Shown here: piece by piece, positions 9,710-18,592 of the stretch | Position numbering within the stretch: the stretch's first letter is position 1 | Layout: each line of letters begins with the position of its first letter | Notes under the pieces: generated by a model | What the model saw: only the letters and a program-made list of their open reading frames with translations | What the model was told of the DNA's origin: nothing | Databases searched by the model: none | Translations under genes and position numbers: made by a program | Assembly (NCBI RefSeq): GCF_008364685.1 | Contig: NZ_VTTL01000003.1 | Span: forward strand, 310,001-374,000 | Direction: 5' to 3' | Length of the DNA: 64,000 bases | Source: Xanthobacter oligotrophicus | GTDB taxonomy: Bacteria > Pseudomonadota > Alphaproteobacteria > Rhizobiales > Xanthobacteraceae

Positions 9710-10743
9710 GCCAGATGATCGTGAAAGAGCGGGCCGGGGCGGCGCGGCCCCTGCGCTGGCTCGCCGTGCTGCTGCTGGGCTTGGTCGCCACCCTCGCCTT
9801 CGCCCTGCTGGCGGCGCTGGTGCTTTATCCCGATCTTGCCTTCGCGCAGGGCTTCGGGCCGGCGCCCAAGGCGACGCCTTTCGGCCTCGGCGGCGGCGCC
9901 CAGCCCACCGGCATTGCCGGCTTCATCCTCGCCAAGCAGGCGGAATTCTATCGCGCCCTGGTGCAGGCGGTGCGCGCCAGCAAGCAGGACGGCAACGCCA
10001 CCTTCCTCCTTGCCGGCCTGTCCTTCGCCTATGGCGTGTTCCATGCCGCCGGCCCCGGTCATGGCAAGGCGGTCATCTCCTCCTATCTGCTGGCCGACGG
10101 CGGCACGCTCAAGCGCGGCGCGGTGCTGGCGCTGGCCTCGGGCATGGTGCAGGCCATCGTCGCCATCGCCTTCGTCGGCGTGCTGGCGCTGGCGCTGAAT
10201 GCCACCGCCGTGTCCATGGCGCAGGCCATGAACTGGGTGGAGATCGTGGCCTATGGCGGCATCGGCGTGTTCGGCCTCTATCTCGCGATCGTGAAGGGCC
10301 GGGCGCTGGTTGCTGCGGCGCGGGGCGAGGCCGCCCACGCCCACGGCGCCGATTGCGACTGCGGCGATATCCATGCCCCCGATCCCGCCCTGCTGGAGGG
10401 CAAGGGCGGCTGGAAGCGGGCGGCGGTGGCGGTGGTTTCCGCTGGCGCGCGGCCGTGCTCGGGCGCCATCCTGGTGCTCACCTTCGCCCTGTCGCAGGGC
10501 GTGTTCATGAGCGGGGTCGCCTCGGCCTTCGCCATGGGCCTCGGCACCGCGCTGATGGTGACCGCCATCGCCGCCATCGCGGTCTATGGCAAGCGCCTTG
10601 CGGTGCGGCTCGCCGGCCGCGACGACCGGCGGGCGGTGCTGCTGCGCCTCGGCGTGGAGCTGGGGGCAGCGCTGCTGGTGATGGCGTTCGGCTTCGCCCT
10701 GCTCACCGGCTATCTCCAGAGCGAGCGCCTGCTGCCGGGCTGA
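9706..10743 (+). CDS. NicO-family nickel/cobalt transporter permease
   Basis: About 345 residues, several transmembrane helices. Family motifs are HAAGPGHGKAVISSYLLAD in the first helix pair and GARPCSGAILVLTFALSQG in the second half. Between them is a His/Cys/Asp-rich cytoplasmic loop (HAHGADCDCGDIH) that could sense or chelate metal. The fold is that of RcnA/NicO proteins; uptake or export cannot be decided from sequence. The GTG at 9706 overlaps the DUF1007 stop; GTG 9700 and ATG 9715 are alternatives. A possible cobalamin riboswitch upstream would favour a cobalt role. Confidence 0.87.
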   Translation: MSQMIVKERAGAARPLRWLAVLLLGLVATLAFALLAALVLYPDLAFAQGFGPAPKATPFGLGGGAQPTGIAGFILAKQAEFYRALVQAVRASKQDGNATFLLAGLSFAYGVFHAAGPGHGKAVISSYLLADGGTLKRGAVLALASGMVQAIVAIAFVGVLALALNATAVSMAQAMNWVEIVAYGGIGVFGLYLAIVKGRALVAAARGEAAHAHGADCDCGDIHAPDPALLEGKGGWKRAAVAVVSAGARPCSGAILVLTFALSQGVFMSGVASAFAMGLGTALMVTAIAAIAVYGKRLAVRLAGRDDRRAVLLRLGVELGAALLVMAFGFALLTGYLQSERLLPG

Positions 10744-10832
10744 GCCAAGCTCATGGGCATAGGTCAAAACATGCTGCACCGCCGCTGGGCAGATGCCGCA
10801 GTGCGCCAAAATTCGCCACGCCCGCCTTTTGG

Positions 10833-10871
10833 GCAATTTCGTTGCGCCTTGAGTTAGAACAACGAAATTGC
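10833..10871. promoter_or_regulatory. 12-bp perfect inverted repeat upstream of the indolepyruvate oxidoreductase gene
   Basis: GCAATTTCGTTG at 10833-10844 is repeated as its exact complement CAACGAAATTGC at 10860-10871, with a 15-nt spacer. It lies about 85 bp before the start of the 1159-residue oxidoreductase gene, in a locally AT-richer stretch. Symmetry and position suggest an operator for a dimeric regulator. It lacks a T-run, so a terminator for the preceding nicO gene is less likely. Confidence 0.5.
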
Positions 10872-10955
10872 GGGGTGCGACACTCCGTGCCAGCCTAAGG
10901 TCGAACGGCTGCGACGGCTGGACCCCGTCCGCGCCGCGCCCGCCTGGAGGCGCCC

Positions 10956-13900
10956 ATGGCCCTGACGCCCGTCTCGCTCGACGACAAATACGACCTCACC
11001 CAGGACCGCGTCTTCGTCTCGGGGACGCAGGCGCTGGTGCGCCTCGCCCTGATGCAGAAGGAGCGCGACCGCCGCGCCGGCCTCAATACCGCAGGCTATG
11101 TCACCGGCTATCGCGGCTCGCCGCTGGGCGGGCTCGACCAGCAGTTCCTGCGCGCAGAAAAGATCCTGAAGGCCAACGACATCAAGTTCCAGTCCGGCCT
11201 CAACGAGGATCTGGCCGCCACCGCGCTCTGGGGCTCCCAGCAGGCCGAGCTGCGCGGCGAGGGTAAGTTCGATGGCGTGTTCGGCCTCTGGTACGGCAAG
11301 GGCCCGGGGGTCGACCGCTCCGGCGACGTGTTCCGCCATGCCAACAATGCAGGCACCTCCCGCCATGGCGGCGTGTTGGCCCTCATGGGCGACGACCACA
11401 CCTGCGAAAGCTCCACCACCGCCCACCAGAGCGAATTCCATTTCGTCGACGTGATGATCCCCGTCCTCAACCCGGCCGGGGTGCAGGAGATCATCGACTA
11501 CGGCCTCTACGGCTGGGCCCTGTCGCGCTTCTCCGGCACCTGGGTGGGCCTGAAGGCGGTGAAGGACACGATTGAATCCACCGGCATCGTCGACGGGCGG
11601 CTGGAGCGGGTGCGCATCGAGCCGGCGCTGGGCTTCCAGATGCCGCCGGGCGGCCTCAACATCCGCCTCGGCGACACCCCGCTGGCGCAGGAGGAGCGGG
11701 TCCAGGAATACAAGCGCGACGCGGTGCTGCACTTCCTGCGCGCCAATCGCCTTAATCGGTTCATCACCTCGGGCGGATCGCGGCCGCGCATCGGCATCGC
11801 CACCGTGGGCAAGTCCTACCTGGACGTGCGCCTCGCCCTGGACGAGCTGGGCATCGACGAGGTGCGCGCCAACGATCTCGGCCTGCGCATCTGGAAGGTG
11901 GCCTGCCCGTGGCCACTGGAGACGGAAGGGCTCAGGGAATTCGCCCGCGGCCTCGACCTCATCATGGTGGTGGAGGAAAAGCGCTCCCTCATCGAGGTGC
12001 AGGTGCGCGAGGAGCTGTACGGCACCGCCAACCAGCCCGTCTGCATCGGCAAGAAAGATGAAGAGGGCCGCTGGCTGTTCCCCGTGAAGGGAGCCCTCGA
12101 CCCCAACGATATCGCTATCCAGCTCGGCCGCCGCCTGCTCGCCTATGGCGACATCCCGGACATCGCGGCCCGCGTCGCCGAGCTGGAGGAGGCCCAGCGG
12201 GTGCTCGCCGCCACCTCGGACGTGGCCACCCGCATCCCCTATTTCTGCTCCGGCTGCCCGCACAACACCTCGACGAAGGTGCCCGAGGGCATGCGCGCCT
12301 ATGCCGGCATCGGCTGCCACTACATGGTGCAGTGGATGGACCGGGAGACCACCGGATTCACCCAGATGGGCGGCGAGGGCGCCAACTGGATCGGGGAATC
12401 CTCCTTCTCCAAGCGCCCCCACGTGTTCCAGAACCTGGGCGACGGCACCTACAACCATTCAGGCTATCTCGCCCTGCGCGCCGCCTGCGCCGCCAAGGTA
12501 AACGTCACCTACAAGATCCTGTTCAACGACGCGGTGGCCATGACCGGCGGCCAGAAGCACGACGGCGACCTCACCGTGCCGGTCATCGCCCGGCAGGTGG
12601 CGGCGGAGGGCGTCGAGCGGGTGGTGGTCGTCACCGACGAGCCGGACAAATATGCGCCGAACACCCACTGGCCCACCGGCCTCACCATCCACCACCGGGA
12701 CGAGCTGGAGGCGGTGCAGCGCGAGCTGGCGGAAATCCCCGGCGTCACCGTGCTGATCTACGACCAGACCTGCGCCTCCGAGAAGCGCCGCCGCAGGAAG
12801 CGCGGCCAGTATCCGGACCCGGACAAGCGCGTTCTCATCAATGAGCGGGTGTGCGAGGGCTGCGGCGATTGCGGCGTGAAGTCCAACTGCGTCTCGGTGC
12901 AGCCGCTGGAGACCGAGTGGGGCCGCAAACGGGAGATCGACCAGTCGTCCTGCAACAAGGACTTCTCCTGCGTGAACGGCTTCTGCCCCTCCTTCGTCAC
13001 CGTGAAGGGCGCCAAGCCCAAGAAGGTGGCGGGCGCCGCCGGGGCGGAGGGCGACTGGCCGGCGTTGCCGGAGCCGGCGCATCCTGAGATCCATGGCACC
13101 TACGGCATCATCGCCACGGGCGTGGGCGGCACCGGGGTGGTCACCATCGGCGCCATCCTCGGCATGGCGGCGCATCTGGAAGGCAAGGCCTGCGGCATGA
13201 TCGACATGGCCGGCCTCGCCCAGAAGGGTGGCGCGGTCTACAGCCACATCCGCCTCGCCAACGACCCGGCCGACATCACCGCCATCCGCGTGCCGGCGCG
13301 CGGGGCGGACGTGGTGCTGGGCGGCGACCTGGTGGTGGCGGGCACCAAGAAGGTGCTGGCGGCGGTGAAGCCCGGCAAGACCATCGTGGTGGTGAATACC
13401 CACGAGGTGCTACCGGGCGATTTCACCCGCAATGCCGACTTTTCCCTGCCCACCGAGCGCATCAAGCGCACCATCCGCGATCTCGCGGGCAGCGAGATGA
13501 CCCATTTCATCGAGGCCAGCCGCCTGGCCCAGGCCCTGTTCGGCAACGCCTTGGCGCAGAACATCTTCATGGTGGGCTACGCCTACCAGTTCGGCGCCCT
13601 GCCCCTGTCGGCGGAGGCCATCGAACGGGCCATCGAGCTGAACGGCGAGGCGGTGGCCATGAACAAGACCGCCTTCCTGTGGGGCCGCCGCGCCGCCCAT
13701 GATCCCGCGGCGGTGGAGGCGGTGGCGACGCCCAAGGGCGAGATCGCCAGCGACGCCCGCCGCCTCTCGGCGAGCCTCGACGAGGTGATCGCGCGCCGCG
13801 TCGCCGAGCTGACCGCCTATCAGGATGCCGCCTATGGGCAGCGCTATGCCCGGATGGTGGAGAAGGTGCGTGCAGCCGAGGCGCAGAAGGCCCCAGGGCG

Positions 13901-14435
13901 GGGCGGACTGACCGAGGCGGTGGCGAAGAGCCTGTTCAAGCTCATGGCCTACAAGGACGAATACGAGGTCTCCCGACTCTATGCGGACGGCGCATTCCGC
14001 GCCCAGGCCGCCGCCGCCTTCGACGGGGATCTCACATTCGAGTTCCACCTCGCGCCGCCGCTGCTGGCCCGGCACGATCCCATCACCGGCGAGCCGCGCA
14101 AGATCACGCTGGGCCCCTGGATGATGCGGGCGTTCGGCCTGCTGGCGAAGCTGAAGGGGCTGCGCGGCACGCCGTTCGACCCGTTCGGCTACACCGCGGA
14201 GCGGCGCACCGAGCGGGCGCTGGTCGGTACCTATGAGAAGACGGTGGAGGAATTGATCGCCGGCCTCGACGGCGCGAGCCATGCCATTGCGGTCGCCATC
14301 GCGGCGCTGCCGGAGAAGATCCGCGGCTTCGGCCATGTGAAGGCGCGGCATCTGGCGGCGGTGCAGGCGGAGGAAACGGAGCTTCTCGCCCGCTTCCGCG
14401 CCCCGCCGCAGGCCCCCGCCGTGGCGGCGGAATAG
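10956..14435 (+). CDS. Indolepyruvate ferredoxin oxidoreductase, fused alpha-gamma form
   Basis: 1159 residues, fusing the IorA-like and IorB-like parts. It oxidatively decarboxylates aryl-2-oxo acids (indolepyruvate, phenylpyruvate) to aryl-acetyl-CoA with ferredoxin as acceptor. TPP binding is seen at GDGTYNHSGYLALR (about 495) with FNDAVAMTGGQ after it. A ferredoxin-like cysteine region (NERVCEGCGDCGVKSNC and further Cys to CPSF) lies at about 630-685. The gamma-type domain begins with ATGVGGTGVVTIG (about 720). The long single-chain form is known in proteobacteria for aromatic amino-acid breakdown. GGAGG precedes the ATG at 10956. The gene ends in a strong hairpin facing galU. Confidence 0.93.
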   Translation: MALTPVSLDDKYDLTQDRVFVSGTQALVRLALMQKERDRRAGLNTAGYVTGYRGSPLGGLDQQFLRAEKILKANDIKFQSGLNEDLAATALWGSQQAELRGEGKFDGVFGLWYGKGPGVDRSGDVFRHANNAGTSRHGGVLALMGDDHTCESSTTAHQSEFHFVDVMIPVLNPAGVQEIIDYGLYGWALSRFSGTWVGLKAVKDTIESTGIVDGRLERVRIEPALGFQMPPGGLNIRLGDTPLAQEERVQEYKRDAVLHFLRANRLNRFITSGGSRPRIGIATVGKSYLDVRLALDELGIDEVRANDLGLRIWKVACPWPLETEGLREFARGLDLIMVVEEKRSLIEVQVREELYGTANQPVCIGKKDEEGRWLFPVKGALDPNDIAIQLGRRLLAYGDIPDIAARVAELEEAQRVLAATSDVATRIPYFCSGCPHNTSTKVPEGMRAYAGIGCHYMVQWMDRETTGFTQMGGEGANWIGESSFSKRPHVFQNLGDGTYNHSGYLALRAACAAKVNVTYKILFNDAVAMTGGQKHDGDLTVPVIARQVAAEGVERVVVVTDEPDKYAPNTHWPTGLTIHHRDELEAVQRELAEIPGVTVLIYDQTCASEKRRRRKRGQYPDPDKRVLINERVCEGCGDCGVKSNCVSVQPLETEWGRKREIDQSSCNKDFSCVNGFCPSFVTVKGAKPKKVAGAAGAEGDWPALPEPAHPEIHGTYGIIATGVGGTGVVTIGAILGMAAHLEGKACGMIDMAGLAQKGGAVYSHIRLANDPADITAIRVPARGADVVLGGDLVVAGTKKVLAAVKPGKTIVVVNTHEVLPGDFTRNADFSLPTERIKRTIRDLAGSEMTHFIEASRLAQALFGNALAQNIFMVGYAYQFGALPLSAEAIERAIELNGEAVAMNKTAFLWGRRAAHDPAAVEAVATPKGEIASDARRLSASLDEVIARRVAELTAYQDAAYGQRYARMVEKVRAAEAQKAPGRGGLTEAVAKSLFKLMAYKDEYEVSRLYADGAFRAQAAAAFDGDLTFEFHLAPPLLARHDPITGEPRKITLGPWMMRAFGLLAKLKGLRGTPFDPFGYTAERRTERALVGTYEKTVEELIAGLDGASHAIAVAIAALPEKIRGFGHVKARHLAAVQAEETELLARFRAPPQAPAVAAE

Positions 14436-14444
14436 GGGAAGAAG

Positions 14445-14476
14445 TTTCAGGGGCCGGACGCCGCCGGCCCCTGAAA
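14445..14476. terminator. Bidirectional terminator between the convergent oxidoreductase and galU genes
   Basis: A perfect 13-bp stem TTTCAGGGGCCGG / CCGGCCCCTGAAA with a 6-nt loop fills the 50-bp gap between the two convergent genes. Short A and T runs flank the stem symmetrically, so it could act in both directions. Confidence 0.75.
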
Positions 14477-14485
14477 TGTCGGGAC

Positions 14486-15385
14486 TCAGTTGCCGGCGAG
14501 GATCGCGTTCAGCTCGGCGCGGAACTCGCCCTCGATGTCCGGGCGGGACAGGGCATAGGCGACGTTGGCCATGAGGAAGCCGATCTTCGAGCCGCAATCG
14601 TAGATGCTGCCGTCGAAGCGCACCGCAAAGAAGGGGTCCGTCTCCTTCAGCTTCAGCATGGAATCGGTGAGCTGGATCTCGTTGCCCGCGCCTCGCTCCT
14701 GCTTGGCCAGAAGGTCGAAGATGGCCGGCTGCAGGATGTAGCGGCCGGAGATGGCGAGGTTGCTCGGCGCGGTGCCGGCCTTGGGCTTCTCCACCATTTC
14801 GGTGATGGCCCGGGCGCCCTTGCCCTTCTCCTCGCCCACGCCGACGATGCCATACTGGTGGGTCTGGTCGTCCGGCACCTCGTAGACCGCGACCAAATTG
14901 CCGCCGGTCTCGTTGTAGGCCTCCACCATGGAGCCGAGGCAGCCCTGGCCGTTGCCATTGCCTGCCTTGGGCATGTGCAGCATGTCGGGCAAAAGCAACG
15001 CGAACGGCTCGTCGCCGATGATCTCGCGGGCGCACCACACCGCATGGCCAAGGCCCAGCGGCAGCTGCTGGCGGGTGAAGGAGGTGGTGCCGGGCTTGGG
15101 CGTGTCGCGATCGAGCTGCGCCAGTTCCTTGGTCTTGCCGCGCTCCTCGAGGGTGCGCTCCAGCTCGAACTGCCGGTCGAAATGATCCTCGATCACCGCT
15201 TTGTTGCGGCCGGTGACGAACACGATGTGCTCGATGCCGGCGGCGCGCGCCTCGTCCACCACGTGCTGGACCACCGGGCGGTCCACGACGGTGAGCATTT
15301 CCTTCGGCACCGCCTTGGTGGCCGGTAGGAAGCGGGTGCCGAGACCCGCGACAGGAAGGATCGCCTTACGAATGGGTTGACGCAT
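14486..15385 (-). CDS. galU: UTP-glucose-1-phosphate uridylyltransferase
   Basis: 299 residues, standard GalU length. The N-terminal nucleotide-binding motif [19 protein letters not shown] is present, followed by [15 protein letters not shown] and, near the end, [15 protein letters not shown] and DCGSKIGFL. The enzyme makes UDP-glucose for exopolysaccharide, LPS and trehalose synthesis. I set the start at the ATG at 15385, with GAAGGGG 8 nt upstream; a TTG one codon earlier is less likely. A long hairpin lies 45-83 nt upstream. Confidence 0.95.
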   Translation of the reverse strand: MRQPIRKAILPVAGLGTRFLPATKAVPKEMLTVVDRPVVQHVVDEARAAGIEHIVFVTGRNKAVIEDHFDRQFELERTLEERGKTKELAQLDRDTPKPGTTSFTRQQLPLGLGHAVWCAREIIGDEPFALLLPDMLHMPKAGNGNGQGCLGSMVEAYNETGGNLVAVYEVPDDQTHQYGIVGVGEEKGKGARAITEMVEKPKAGTAPSNLAISGRYILQPAIFDLLAKQERGAGNEIQLTDSMLKLKETDPFFAVRFDGSIYDCGSKIGFLMANVAYALSRPDIEGEFRAELNAILAGN

Positions 15386-15900
15386 CAATTCTGCCCCTTC
15401 TTTCCCAAGCCGTCGGGTCTTGCAGAGCCGGCTCCGATCAGGTGGGCCCCACCGACCGGATCGGAGCCGCCTCTCCCCAGAATAGAGAACGCGGATGAGC
15501 CGGATTGCGATGCAGGCCGGCCAGCGTTTGCTCTAGCACACCGTCACAGGCCGCGCTGCATTGCAACTCGACCACGCTGCGCTGCACCAAATAAATCTGG
15601 GCATGGTAACCCGGCCGCAACAATCCCGGGGCACCAGCCGAATCCCCCGGCGCCACGGGCGGCTGGGATAAGACCGTCTCCTGCCGGCGATTTGGTGGCG
15701 GGGACGCCGATGGGGATACGCCGCGCCAGTCGGCTCCGGCACCTGCAGCGCGGTCGCGGGTAGCCCCGTCCCGTCCGGGGGCATCCACGGGAAACTTGCC
15801 ATCCATTAACCGCGACGCAACCATATTGCCGCCCAGTAGAGGCCTATCGGTGAGGCGAGGCGGCGGCAGAAGGACGCGCGCCGGGGAGGAAAGCTTGGCA
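15386..15900. other. 515-bp divergent intergenic region between galU and the transglycosylase gene
   Basis: It contains the galU leader with the hairpin at 15430-15468. A minus-strand open frame of 128 codons (15438-15824) has third-position GC well below that of neighbouring genes and no recognisable domain, so I do not call it a gene. GGGGAGGAA at 15883-15891 is the ribosome site for the next gene. I see nothing else. Confidence 0.6.
15430..15468. promoter_or_regulatory. Long hairpin in the galU leader
   Basis: GGCTCCGATC (15430-15439) pairs exactly with GATCGGAGCC (15459-15468), and inside it GGTGG pairs with CCACC. It lies about 45-83 nt before the galU start on the minus strand. It could be a leader structure, an operator or an upstream terminator; no T-run is evident in either direction. 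Confidence 0.45.
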
Positions 15901-17244
15901 ATGGCTCAAACGACCTGCATGCGTGCCCTGAAGGGTGCCCTCAAGGGCGCCTGCATCGCCGGGCTCGCGCTCGCGGCGGCGTCGCTGATCACGCCGGCAC
16001 GGGCGCAGGCCCAGACCACGGGCTCCATCTTCGGCTTCCCGCCGCTGGGCCAGCCCCAGGCGGCCCCGGCGAACGGCGGCCATCCGCTGATGACGCCCCA
16101 GGCGCTGGCGGACGCCCAGGCCAACTTCCCCGCCTGCATCGCCAATTTGTGGCCGCTGGCCCAGTCCAAGGGCGTCTCGCAGCGGACCTTCCAGCGCTAC
16201 ACGGCCAACCTCGAACCCCAGATGAAAATCATGGAGTTCATGGACAGCCAGCCGGAATTCTCCAAGCCCATCGGCGCCTATGTGAACATGCTCGTCACCG
16301 AGACGCGTGTGAAGAAGGGCCGGGAGATCCTGGAGCGCTACAAGCCCATCTTCGACAGGATGGAAAAGGCCTATGGCGTGGACCGCTATGCGGTGACGGC
16401 CATCTGGGGCATCGAATCCACCTATGGCGACCCCGACGGCATCGGCCGGCGCAACGTGCTGGAATCCACCGCGACGCTCGCCTGCATCGGCCGGCGGCAG
16501 GACTATTTCCGCGACGAATTCATCGCCACCCTCCAGATCCTGGAAAAGGGCGACGTGCCCTATGACCACCTGAAGGGCTCGTGGGCCGGCGCGTTCGGCC
16601 CCACCCAGTTCATGCCCACCTCGTTCCAGCGCTTCGCCGTGGACTTCGACGGCGACGGCAAGCGCAACGTGGTGGATTCCATCCCCGACATCATCGCCTC
16701 CACCGCCAACAACCTGAAGCTGGACGGCTGGGAGTTCGGCAAGGCCTGGGGCTATGAGGTGGTGCTGCCGCAGGGCTTCGACTACCGCAACGCCAACCGC
16801 ACCATCAAGCGCACGCTGGGCGAGTGGAACACCATGGGCCTGCGCCGGCCCACCGGCGTCGCCTTCCCCCGCGCCTCCGAGAGCGCCTACCTGCTGCTGC
16901 CCGCGGGTGCCAACGGGCCGGCGTTCCTGATGATGAAGAATTTCGACGCCATCCTGAAATACAACCCGGCCGACGCCTACGCCCTCGCCATCGGGCACCT
17001 GGCGGACCGGCTGCGCGGCGGCAACGCCTTCGCCCAGTCCTGGCCGAAGGAGGAGCGCGGCCTCTCCAAGGCCGAGCGGCAGGAGATCCAGTCCCGCCTC
17101 GCCCAGCGCGGCTACGACATCGGCAACGTGGACGGCATCCTCGGCCAGAAGACCCGCGTCGCCATCCAGGATTTCCAGTCTCGCGCCGGCATGGTGCCGG
17201 ACGGCTATCCCGACCTCGACGTGCTGTCCCAGCTGCGGCGCTGA
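15901..17244 (+). CDS. Lytic murein transglycosylase (MltB type) with peptidoglycan-binding domain
   Basis: 447 residues. A signal peptide (hydrophobic residues 14-32, ending PARAQAQ) directs export to the periplasm. Residues about 65-355 form an MltB-like SLT_2 domain; the catalytic Glu is residue 172 in AIWGIESTYG, and GSWAGAFGPTQFMPTSF is the family's second signature. The C-terminal 60 residues, LSKAERQEIQSRLAQRGYDI onward, are a PG_binding_1 domain. It cleaves glycan strands to 1,6-anhydro products. GGGGAGGAA about 10 nt upstream fixes the ATG at 15901, although the frame is open further upstream. Confidence 0.93.
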   Translation: MAQTTCMRALKGALKGACIAGLALAAASLITPARAQAQTTGSIFGFPPLGQPQAAPANGGHPLMTPQALADAQANFPACIANLWPLAQSKGVSQRTFQRYTANLEPQMKIMEFMDSQPEFSKPIGAYVNMLVTETRVKKGREILERYKPIFDRMEKAYGVDRYAVTAIWGIESTYGDPDGIGRRNVLESTATLACIGRRQDYFRDEFIATLQILEKGDVPYDHLKGSWAGAFGPTQFMPTSFQRFAVDFDGDGKRNVVDSIPDIIASTANNLKLDGWEFGKAWGYEVVLPQGFDYRNANRTIKRTLGEWNTMGLRRPTGVAFPRASESAYLLLPAGANGPAFLMMKNFDAILKYNPADAYALAIGHLADRLRGGNAFAQSWPKEERGLSKAERQEIQSRLAQRGYDIGNVDGILGQKTRVAIQDFQSRAGMVPDGYPDLDVLSQLRR

Positions 17245-17270
17245 GGGGCGAGCCCCCTCCACCCGAAACG

Positions 17271-17305
17271 AAAAACCCGCCGGCGCAACCCGGCGGGTTT
17301 TTCTT
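17271..17305 (+). terminator. Rho-independent terminator after the transglycosylase gene
   Basis: AAACCCGCCGG / CCGGCGGGTTT stem with a CGCAA-type loop, preceded by A residues and followed by TTTTTCTTT. It also faces the 3' end of the convergent P450 gene and may serve both. Confidence 0.9.
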
Positions 17306-17326
17306 TGGGTCACGTGCAGACCGCTC

Positions 17327-18592
17327 TCACCCCAGCCCGATGCGGTAGCTCTGGGGGAACGGGGTGCCGGCCATGTCCACCGGCGCCAGCGGCCGGGCGG
17401 CGGGGCGCTTCAGCACTCGCTTCACGATCTCCGGGATCATCACTCCGCCCACATAGCGGCCGAGGCACTCGTGGTGGCCGTAGCCGAAATGCAGGTAGGT
17501 GTGGAACGGCCGGTCGGGCCGGAACGCCTCCGGGTCCGGCACGAAGTCCGGGTCGAACATGGCGGAGAGGCTCAGCGGCAGCACCACCGTGCCCTTGCCG
17601 ATCACCTTCTCCCGGTCGGTGCCCTGGGCGATGGTGATGGTGGAGGCCGCCTCGCGGAACATGAAGGCGACGATGGGCGAGAAGCGCAGCGCCTCCCACA
17701 CATAGCCATCGAAGGCGGCGTCATCGCCCGCCTCCGCCGCTGCCCGCGCGCCGGCCAGCGCCTCGGGCCGGGCGAACAGCTCGGCCAGCGCGTTGATGAC
17801 CGCTTCCGCCGTGGTCTCGATGGCGCCGATGAGCAGGCCGCCCACATTGATCACCACCCGGTCCATGCCGAAATGGTCGGCCGCCGGCAGGTTCAGGCTC
17901 AGGATGCGGGTCAGGCTGTCGTCGGGGGCGGTGCCGGCCTTGATTTCGGCGATGCGCGCCGGGATCAGCTGGGCGAACAGATTACGCAGCTTCACCCGCG
18001 AGTCTTCCGCCGCCTGGTGGATGGCGTCGGCGTCGGGGCGGTCGTCGTAGGGCAGGTTGTTGAACTGGTCCATCTGGTTGGCATAGGACCAGTCGAGCAG
18101 GTCCTGGTCCGGCCCATGGATACCGAAGCAGCGCTGCACGATGCGCATGGGCACGTGGCGGGCGAGCTGCTGCACCGCCTCGATCTCGCCGCCGGCCGCA
18201 TCCAGCGCCGTGTCCGCCACCTCGGCCGCGACGGCGCGGATCTTGGGCAGGTCGTCGAAGGCGAGGATGGCGCGCATCACCGACTTGTCGCGGTAATTCA
18301 CGATGGTCTCGTCCATGGCCAGCATGAAGTCGCCCATCTTGGGCTTGTAGAGATCCACCGTGAACACCTTCGGGATCGAGAGCACCTCGATCACGTCGGC
18401 GCGCCTGGCGACCAGCGTCACCTCGCTGGTCTCGTAGATGGGCGCGTGGGCGCGCAGCTCGGCGAAGAAGGCGCGCGCCTCGTTGGCGATGAAGTCGCGG
18501 GCGAGCGGCCAGCGCTCGACGGGGCGCAGGGCCGCGAGGCGGTCGAGCAAGGGCGTCGGCGCGGCCCCGTTGCCGTCAATGGCGGCGGACAT
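17327..18592 (-). CDS. Cytochrome P450
   Basis: 421 residues, a soluble class I-type P450. The haem-thiolate signature FGYGHHECLG has Cys376 as axial ligand. The K-helix ExxR is EALR in YVWEALRFSP. The I-helix segment GGLLIGAIETTAEAV carries Glu-Thr-Thr, the acid/alcohol pair for oxygen activation. No reductase is fused and no ferredoxin is adjacent. Instead the start overlaps the 3' end of a di-haem cytochrome c gene by 17 bp, which suggests joint expression. The substrate is unknown. The frame is open further upstream, but that part is only the neighbour's other reading frame, so ATG 18592 is chosen. Confidence 0.92.
   Translation of the reverse strand: MSAAIDGNGAAPTPLLDRLAALRPVERWPLARDFIANEARAFFAELRAHAPIYETSEVTLVARRADVIEVLSIPKVFTVDLYKPKMGDFMLAMDETIVNYRDKSVMRAILAFDDLPKIRAVAAEVADTALDAAGGEIEAVQQLARHVPMRIVQRCFGIHGPDQDLLDWSYANQMDQFNNLPYDDRPDADAIHQAAEDSRVKLRNLFAQLIPARIAEIKAGTAPDDSLTRILSLNLPAADHFGMDRVVINVGGLLIGAIETTAEAVINALAELFARPEALAGARAAAEAGDDAAFDGYVWEALRFSPIVAFMFREAASTITIAQGTDREKVIGKGTVVLPLSLSAMFDPDFVPDPEAFRPDRPFHTYLHFGYGHHECLGRYVGGVMIPEIVKRVLKRPAARPLAPVDMAGTPFPQSYRIGLG

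Noticed and set aside
15438-15824. 128-codon minus-strand frame upstream of the transglycosylase gene
   Set aside because: Third-position GC is much lower than in neighbouring genes, no domain is visible, and it overlaps the galU leader hairpin.
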